DNA of 64,000 bases, from the NCBI RefSeq assembly GCF_037482405.1, contig NZ_JBBHZZ010000004.1, forward strand, positions 124,001 through 188,000, read 5' to 3'. The position numbers and the translations under genes are program-made. A model generated the notes under the pieces. It was not told the DNA's origin. It was given only the letters and a program-made list of their open reading frames with translations, and did no database searches. The DNA is from Pseudokineococcus marinus. Lineage in GTDB: Bacteria > Actinomycetota > Actinomycetes > Actinomycetales > Quadrisphaeraceae. Below, one piece after another: positions 59,099 through 64,000 of the stretch (positions are counted from its first letter, which is position 1; the number at the start of each line of letters is the position of its first letter).

Positions 59099-60520
59099 TC
59101 AACGGACGACGAGCCTCACCGCTGGTTCGGCGACGGCTGCGAGCACCACGATCGGCACTGCCCCCCACACCGCAGCTCCCGCCGCCCAGGCCCGCGGCTC
59201 GGGGTACTCGCCGTCCGCCTGCCCACCCCGCAGCACCGTCGCGAGCCACCCGACGTAGTAGAAGAGACTCGCCACGGTGTTGACCACTAGTACCACCGCC
59301 AACCACCCGGCCCCGCCGTCCCACGCCGCGGTCGCGACGAGCAGCTTGCCCACGAACACCGACGTCGGCGGCGTCCCCAGCAGCCCGAGCAGACTCACCA
59401 GCAGGGCCCCCGCCAACCACGGGTGCGCCCGCGCCAGCCCGCGGTAGTCCTCCAGCGACTCCCGCCCCGGCAACGCCGCCACCACCGCGAACGCCGTCAG
59501 GTTCGTCACCGCGTACGCCGCCAGGTAGAACAACAGCGCCGGCTCAGCCAGGTCCGTGCGCCCCACCACGGCCACCGGCAGCAGCAAGTACCCGACCTGG
59601 CTGACCGTCGACCACCCCAGCAGCCGCCGCACCGCCGTCTGCCCCAGCGCCGCCAGGTTCCCCAGCGTCATGCTCGCCACCGCCAGAACCGCCACGACGA
59701 GCTGCACGTCCACTGCCGCCGGCATCGCCTCCACCAGCCGGAAGACCGCCACCAGCGCGCCGACCTTCGGCACCGTCGTCAGGAGCGCCGCCGCCGTCAC
59801 CGACGCGCCCTGCGCGGCGTCCGGCACCCAGAAGTGCCCGGGCACGCCCCCGGCCTTGAACATCAGCCCGACCAGTACCGCCACCGCGCCCGCCGCGACC
59901 GCCCCGGCCGGCGCCCCTGCCAGCGCGACGGTCAGGCCCGTGTACCCGGCCTCGCCCCCGCCGACGCCGAGCAGCACCGTCACCCCCGCCATGAGCACGA
60001 TGCCGAGCAGCGCCCCCAGCAGGTACGTCTTCATCGCGCCCTCGGCGGCCGGGCCCGTCCGCGCCTGCCCCACCAGCGCGTACAGCGGGATGCTCCCCAG
60101 CAGGAACGCCACCACCAGCACCAGCAGGTCCGCCGCCCCGCCGAGCACCACGGCGCCCGTCGCCGACAGCAGCAGCAGCGCGTACGTCTCGCTCTCCTGC
60201 CGGTGCCCCGCCACCTCCTCGACGCCCAGCCCGATCACCAGCAGCGTCGAGGCCGCCACGACCAGGCGCACCACGCCCGTCGCCGTGTCGACGTCGTACG
60301 TCCCCGAGAACACCGGCCCCGCCGGCGACACCAGGCCGACACCCGCCGCGACCGCCGAGGCCACCAGCGCCGCCACGGCCACCAGCCGCACCCGCCACTG
60401 CTGCTCGCGCGGGGTGAACGACCCGCCGACCAGCGCCACCAGCGCCCCCACGAGCAGCAGCACCTCGGGCAGGACGGCGACGACGTCCGCGCCCATGCTC
60501 ATCGAGCCGCTCATGTCCAC
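59099..60520 (-). CDS. nuoN: NADH-quinone oxidoreductase subunit N
   Basis: 473-aa antiporter-like subunit of complex I with about 14 TM helices. The conserved TM7-8 region is GLMFKAGGVPGHFWVPDAAQGA with the key Lys of proton translocation, followed by TTVPKVGAL and GWSTVSQVGYLLLP. Start at the GTG 60520 (ATG 60514 is an alternative). Six bases after the nuoM stop, it is the last gene of the nuo operon and lies next to the defence island. Confidence 0.93.
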   Translation of the reverse strand: MDMSGSMSMGADVVAVLPEVLLLVGALVALVGGSFTPREQQWRVRLVAVAALVASAVAAGVGLVSPAGPVFSGTYDVDTATGVVRLVVAASTLLVIGLGVEEVAGHRQESETYALLLLSATGAVVLGGAADLLVLVVAFLLGSIPLYALVGQARTGPAAEGAMKTYLLGALLGIVLMAGVTVLLGVGGGEAGYTGLTVALAGAPAGAVAAGAVAVLVGLMFKAGGVPGHFWVPDAAQGASVTAAALLTTVPKVGALVAVFRLVEAMPAAVDVQLVVAVLAVASMTLGNLAALGQTAVRRLLGWSTVSQVGYLLLPVAVVGRTDLAEPALLFYLAAYAVTNLTAFAVVAALPGRESLEDYRGLARAHPWLAGALLVSLLGLLGTPPTSVFVGKLLVATAAWDGGAGWLAVVLVVNTVASLFYYVGWLATVLRGGQADGEYPEPRAWAAGAAVWGAVPIVVLAAVAEPAVRLVVR

Positions 60521-60526
60521 GGCCGG

Positions 60527-62017
60527 TCAGCGCCCCACCAGCGCGACGACCGTCTGCGCCGCCGGCTCGATGACCTCCAGCAGCGGCCGCGGCAGCACCC
60601 CGATCAGCGTCGCGAGCACGAGCAGCGGCGCGACGGCGACGAGCTCGGACGCGCGCACGTCGCCGACCGACGCCGTCAGCTCGCCGGGCTCGCCGGTCAG
60701 CAGCCGCTGCAGCGCCCGCAGGAAGAGGGCCGCCGTCAGCAGAATCCCGACGAGCGCGACCGCCGTCCACGGCACCGTCGCGATGGACCCCGCGAAGACC
60801 TGCACCTCCGCGACGAACCCCGAGAAGCCCGGCAGCCCCAGCGAGGCGAACGCCGCGACGGCGAACATCGCCGAGTACCGCGGCGCCCGGCCGGCGAGCC
60901 CGCCGAAGCGACTCATCTCGTAGGTGCCGGCGCGGCGCTGCAGCACCCCGGCGAGGAGGAACAACGCGCCGGTGATGAGGCCGTGGCTGACCATCTGCGT
61001 CACGGCGCCCGTCACCGCGAGCGCCCGCGCCTCCTCGGCGCTGCCCCCGACGACGCCCGCGGCGCCGACCGCCACGACGACGTAGCCCATGTGGTTCACC
61101 GACGTGTAGGCGACCATCCGCTTGAGGTCGGTCTGCGCCAGCGCGACGAGCGCGCCCCACACCACCGACACGACGCCGACGGCGATCACCACCCACGCGA
61201 AGGACCGCCACGCGTCGGGGAGCATCGGCATCGCGACCCGCACGAACCCGTACGTGCCCATCTTCAGCAGCACCCCGGCGAGCACCGCCGACCCGACGGC
61301 GGGCGCGTCGGTGTGCGCGGGCGGCAGCCAGGTGTGGAACGGGACGGTCGGCGTCTTCACCGCCAGGCCCACGAGCACCGCCGCGAGCACGAGCCCGCCG
61401 GTGACGCCGGTGCCCACGAGCGGCGGGTCGGCCGCGAGCTCGACCATGTCGAAGGAGCCCGACGCGACGTACAGGCCGATGAAGCCCAGCAGCAGCGCCA
61501 GCGACCCGAGGAACGTGTAGAGGAAGAAGTGCAGCGCGGACTTCTGCGCCTTGCCGTGCCCCCAGCCGGCGATGGCGAAGTACATGCCGACGATCGACAG
61601 GTCGAAGAAGAGGAAGAAGACGATGAGGTCGGCCGCCGCGAACAGGCCCAGGCATGTCGTCTGCAGGAAGCAGAAGAGCGCCGCCTGGGTGCGCGGGCGG
61701 GTGCTCTCCCGCAGCGCGTAGACGGCGCACGCCGCGAACACCACGGCCGTCAGCGCCATGAGCGGCAGCGACAGCCCGTCGAGGCCCACGTGGTAGCTCG
61801 CCCCGAGGCCGGGGATCCACTGCACCTGCTCGTCGAAGGCCAGCGAGCCGGGCTCGGGGGTCTCGTACCGCGCCCACAGGGCGCCGACGAGCAGCACCTC
61901 GACGAGCGCGACACCGACCCACGCCCAACGGGCCGCGGCGTCGGGCAGGCCCCGCGCCACGGCGAGCACCACCGCGGCCACGAGGGGCAGGAAGACGACG
62001 AGAGAGAGCACGCTCAC
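60527..62017 (-). CDS. nuoM: NADH-quinone oxidoreductase subunit M
   Basis: 496-aa antiporter-like subunit of complex I with 14 TM helices. Diagnostic blocks: GLDGLSLPLMALTAV, LVGLAVKTPTVPFHTWLPPAH with the conserved Lys, LKMGTYGFVR, AQTDLKRMVAYTSVNHMGYV, SHGLITGALFLLAG. The GTG start overlaps the nuoL stop (GTGA). It pumps protons in the membrane arm between NuoL and NuoN. Confidence 0.95.
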   Translation of the reverse strand: MSVLSLVVFLPLVAAVVLAVARGLPDAAARWAWVGVALVEVLLVGALWARYETPEPGSLAFDEQVQWIPGLGASYHVGLDGLSLPLMALTAVVFAACAVYALRESTRPRTQAALFCFLQTTCLGLFAAADLIVFFLFFDLSIVGMYFAIAGWGHGKAQKSALHFFLYTFLGSLALLLGFIGLYVASGSFDMVELAADPPLVGTGVTGGLVLAAVLVGLAVKTPTVPFHTWLPPAHTDAPAVGSAVLAGVLLKMGTYGFVRVAMPMLPDAWRSFAWVVIAVGVVSVVWGALVALAQTDLKRMVAYTSVNHMGYVVVAVGAAGVVGGSAEEARALAVTGAVTQMVSHGLITGALFLLAGVLQRRAGTYEMSRFGGLAGRAPRYSAMFAVAAFASLGLPGFSGFVAEVQVFAGSIATVPWTAVALVGILLTAALFLRALQRLLTGEPGELTASVGDVRASELVAVAPLLVLATLIGVLPRPLLEVIEPAAQTVVALVGR

Positions 62018-64000
62018 CTCAGGGAGACGTAGAGGACGAGACCGACCGCCGCGGCGCCGAGCACCACGACGAGCTGGGCGTAGTAGTCGTGCAGCTGCCC
62101 CGTCTGCGCGCTGCGCACTAGCCCCCCGAGGCGCTTGGTGCCGGCGGCGACGCCGTGGACGGCGCGGTCGACGCCGTCGTCGGCACGGGCGGTGAGGCCG
62201 GCGGCCCCGTCGGTGCGACGGGCGAGGGCGCGGACGCCGGCGTCGAGGCGGTCGTCGGCGGAGCCCGCGGCACCGGCGGTGCCGACGACGCCGCGGCTCA
62301 GGGCGGTGGGGACGCGGCCGAGGGCGTCGTCCGCGCGGGCGGCCCGCTCAGCGAGCGCGAGGACGCCGGCGACGACGGCGTCCGTCGCCGCCCCGAGCCC
62401 TAGCCACGCGCGCGCCCAGCCCGGCTCGGGCAGCCGGTCGGCGCGGACGAGGAGGAAGACGACGACCAGCGCCGCGACCGCCAGCACCCCTGAGACGACG
62501 AGCTCGAGCGCGCCGGCGCCCGCCGCGGCCGGGTCCTGCCCGAGCACCCGCGCGAGGAGGCGCACCTCGGGGGGCAGGCCGAGCACCGCCAGGCCCAGCG
62601 CCGCGAGCGCGAGGACGACGAGCGGCGCCTGCGCGAGCCGCGGCACCTCGCGGGTGCCCTGTTCCTCGCCGTCCCAGTGCTCGACGACGTCCTCGACCTC
62701 CTCGCCGCCTCGCGCCCGGCGGAAGACCACGACGAGCACCTTGCCGGCGTACGCCGCTGACAACGCCGCCCCGAGCAGGCCGACGGCGTAGAGCGCCGGC
62801 GACGTCTCGAGGGCGGCGTGGAGGACGGCGTCCTTCGTCGTCCACAGCGCGAACGGCGGCACCCCGGCCAGCGCGAGCGCGCCCATGGCGACGGCGCCGC
62901 CGACCACCGGCCAGATGCCCGCGGCGCCGCGCAGCCCGGCGAGCTGCTTGGTGCCGAGCGCCGAGAGCCACGCCCCGGCGACGAGGAAGAGCAGCGCCTT
63001 GACCGCCGCGTGCGCGACGAGCTGCGCCGTCCCGCCCGTCAGCGCGCCGACGCCGGCGGCGAGGACGACGAACCCGAGCTGGGCGGACGTCGACGCGGCG
63101 AGCAGCTGCTTGAGGTCGCGCTGCGCGAGCGCGACGACGCCGAGCGCCACCGCCGTCAGCGCGCCGACCCAGGCGGCCGTCGTCGCCGCCCACCCCGTCG
63201 CGGCGAGCAGCGGCTCGACGCGCAGCAGCAGGTACCCGCCCATGGCGACCATCGCCGCGGAGTGCAGCAGCGCGCTCACCGGGCTCGGGCCCTCCATCGC
63301 GCGCGAGAGCCACCACGAGAACGGCAGCTGCGCGGCCTTGCCGAGCGCGGCGACGAGGACGCCCGCTGCGACGACGTCGCGCCAGCCGGCGGGGAGGTCC
63401 GCAAGGTCTCCCAGCGCGAGACCGCTGCCGCCCAGGAGCCCGCCACCGACGGCGCCCGCGAGCGCGACGTAGAGCCCGAGGTCGCCCGCGCGGGTGGTGA
63501 CGAACGCCGTCGTGCCCGCGGAGACGCGCCGGTCCTCGCGCCACCAGAAGCCGACGAGCGCGTAGGACGCCGCGCCCATGATCTCCCACGCGAGCAGCAG
63601 CGCGGGCAGCGTCGTCGCCGTCGCCGTCAGCGACACCGCCGCGGCGAAGAGCAGCATGAGCCCGGCGAAGCGCGCTCGGCCCTCGCGGACGTCGGCCCAC
63701 GCGAAGACGAGGACGAGCAGCACCACCGCCGCGACGGCGAGGACGACGACGGCCGACAACCCGTCGACGCCCAGGCCCAACGGGGCGCCGGCGAGGAAGG
63801 GCGCCTGCACCGACGGGCGCCCGGCCGCCGCGAGCGCCGCCAGCCCGAGCGCGGCCGCCGCGGTGGCGACGGCGACGGGGAAGGCCGCGCGGTCGGCGAC
63901 GGCGCGGCCACGGGGGCCGGCCGTCGTCCCGGCGAGCGCGAGCACGACGCCCACGACCGCGGGCCCGAGGACGAGCAGCACGAGGGCCAGCTGCGGCGTC
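62014..64000 (-). CDS. nuoL: NADH-quinone oxidoreductase subunit L, start outside window
   Basis: Distal antiporter-like subunit of complex I; 661 complete codons are visible and the frame is open to the window edge (TPQLALVLLVLGPAV), so the start may lie just outside. Key regions are LGVDGLSAVVVLAVAAVVL, WEIMGAASYALVGFWW, LPFSWWLSRAMEGPSPVSALLHSAAMV, AQRDLKQLLAASTSAQLGFV. The long amphipathic lateral helix typical of NuoL is represented by the Ala/Asp/Arg-rich C-terminal part before the final TM helix. Confidence 0.93.
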   Translation of the reverse strand, partial: TPQLALVLLVLGPAVVGVVLALAGTTAGPRGRAVADRAAFPVAVATAAAALGLAALAAAGRPSVQAPFLAGAPLGLGVDGLSAVVVLAVAAVVLLVLVFAWADVREGRARFAGLMLLFAAAVSLTATATTLPALLLAWEIMGAASYALVGFWWREDRRVSAGTTAFVTTRAGDLGLYVALAGAVGGGLLGGSGLALGDLADLPAGWRDVVAAGVLVAALGKAAQLPFSWWLSRAMEGPSPVSALLHSAAMVAMGGYLLLRVEPLLAATGWAATTAAWVGALTAVALGVVALAQRDLKQLLAASTSAQLGFVVLAAGVGALTGGTAQLVAHAAVKALLFLVAGAWLSALGTKQLAGLRGAAGIWPVVGGAVAMGALALAGVPPFALWTTKDAVLHAALETSPALYAVGLLGAALSAAYAGKVLVVVFRRARGGEEVEDVVEHWDGEEQGTREVPRLAQAPLVVLALAALGLAVLGLPPEVRLLARVLGQDPAAAGAGALELVVSGVLAVAALVVVFLLVRADRLPEPGWARAWLGLGAATDAVVAGVLALAERAARADDALGRVPTALSRGVVGTAGAAGSADDRLDAGVRALARRTDGAAGLTARADDGVDRAVHGVAAGTKRLGGLVRSAQTGQLHDYYAQLVVVLGAAAVGLVLYVSLR

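Overview
The window comes from the chromosome of a very high-GC actinobacterium. Evidence: GC-saturated third codon positions, many GTG starts, 4-bp ATGA/GTGA gene overlaps, a BTAD-type SARP/AfsR regulator, a coenzyme-F420 reductase-like protein, a possible type VII secretion-linked gene set, and an actinobacterial-style nuoL-M-N block. Genus cannot be fixed from the sequence alone.

Layout. (a) 1-20.4 kb is a patchwork of small redox genes, each next to its own regulator. It has five short-chain dehydrogenases, a Gfo/Idh/MocA protein, an F420-reductase-like protein, an MFS exporter and an NADPH:quinone-type reductase, interleaved with TetR (two), XRE/MmyB-like (two), LysR and Lrp regulators. 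Inverted-repeat operators can be read for both TetR pairs and for the LysR pair. Several convergent gene pairs share bidirectional hairpin terminators. A leftward three-gene set at 13.4-16.3 kb resembles a type VII secretion substrate cluster and is interrupted by an N-gap. (b) 20.4-31.4 kb carries an AGE-family epimerase, an ABC exporter, a serine hydrolase lipoprotein, a NarL-type two-component system preceded by a triplicated promoter segment, an XRE-cupin regulator, and an NCS2 nucleobase permease continuous with a cysteine hydrolase. (c) 34.2-40.4 kb is a leftward nucleoside uptake and breakdown operon: nucleoside hydrolase, binding protein, two permeases, ribokinase and LacI, behind a perfect tandem LacI operator. 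(d) 40.6-44.6 kb is rich in toxin-antitoxin genes (VapBC, RES-Xre) with a NERD protein, a small HTH protein and a GIY-YIG-like gene. (e) 44.8-52.0 kb is a leftward LacI-controlled catabolic operon: FAD oxidoreductase, HyuA-type hydantoinase, an unknown HExxH protein and a permease, with three matching operators. (f) 52.0-54.1 kb has a Phd-PIN module and a PLP transsulfuration enzyme. (g) 54.7-58.5 kb is visibly AT-richer and holds a Hachiman anti-phage system (hamA-hamB) and a small membrane protein. (h) 59.1-64 kb is the end of the complex I operon (nuoL, nuoM, nuoN).

Assembly quality matters in this window. Five loci look like draft-assembly defects and not biology: an N-run flanked by the same 23 bp on both sides, a 109-bp duplication ending in a 17-C run inside hyuA, and one-base frameshifts in an Xre antitoxin, the PLP enzyme and hamB. 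In each case one minimal correction gives an intact reading frame of a whole number of codons. A sixth locus, the inverted/direct triplication at 25.1 kb, may be real or artefactual.
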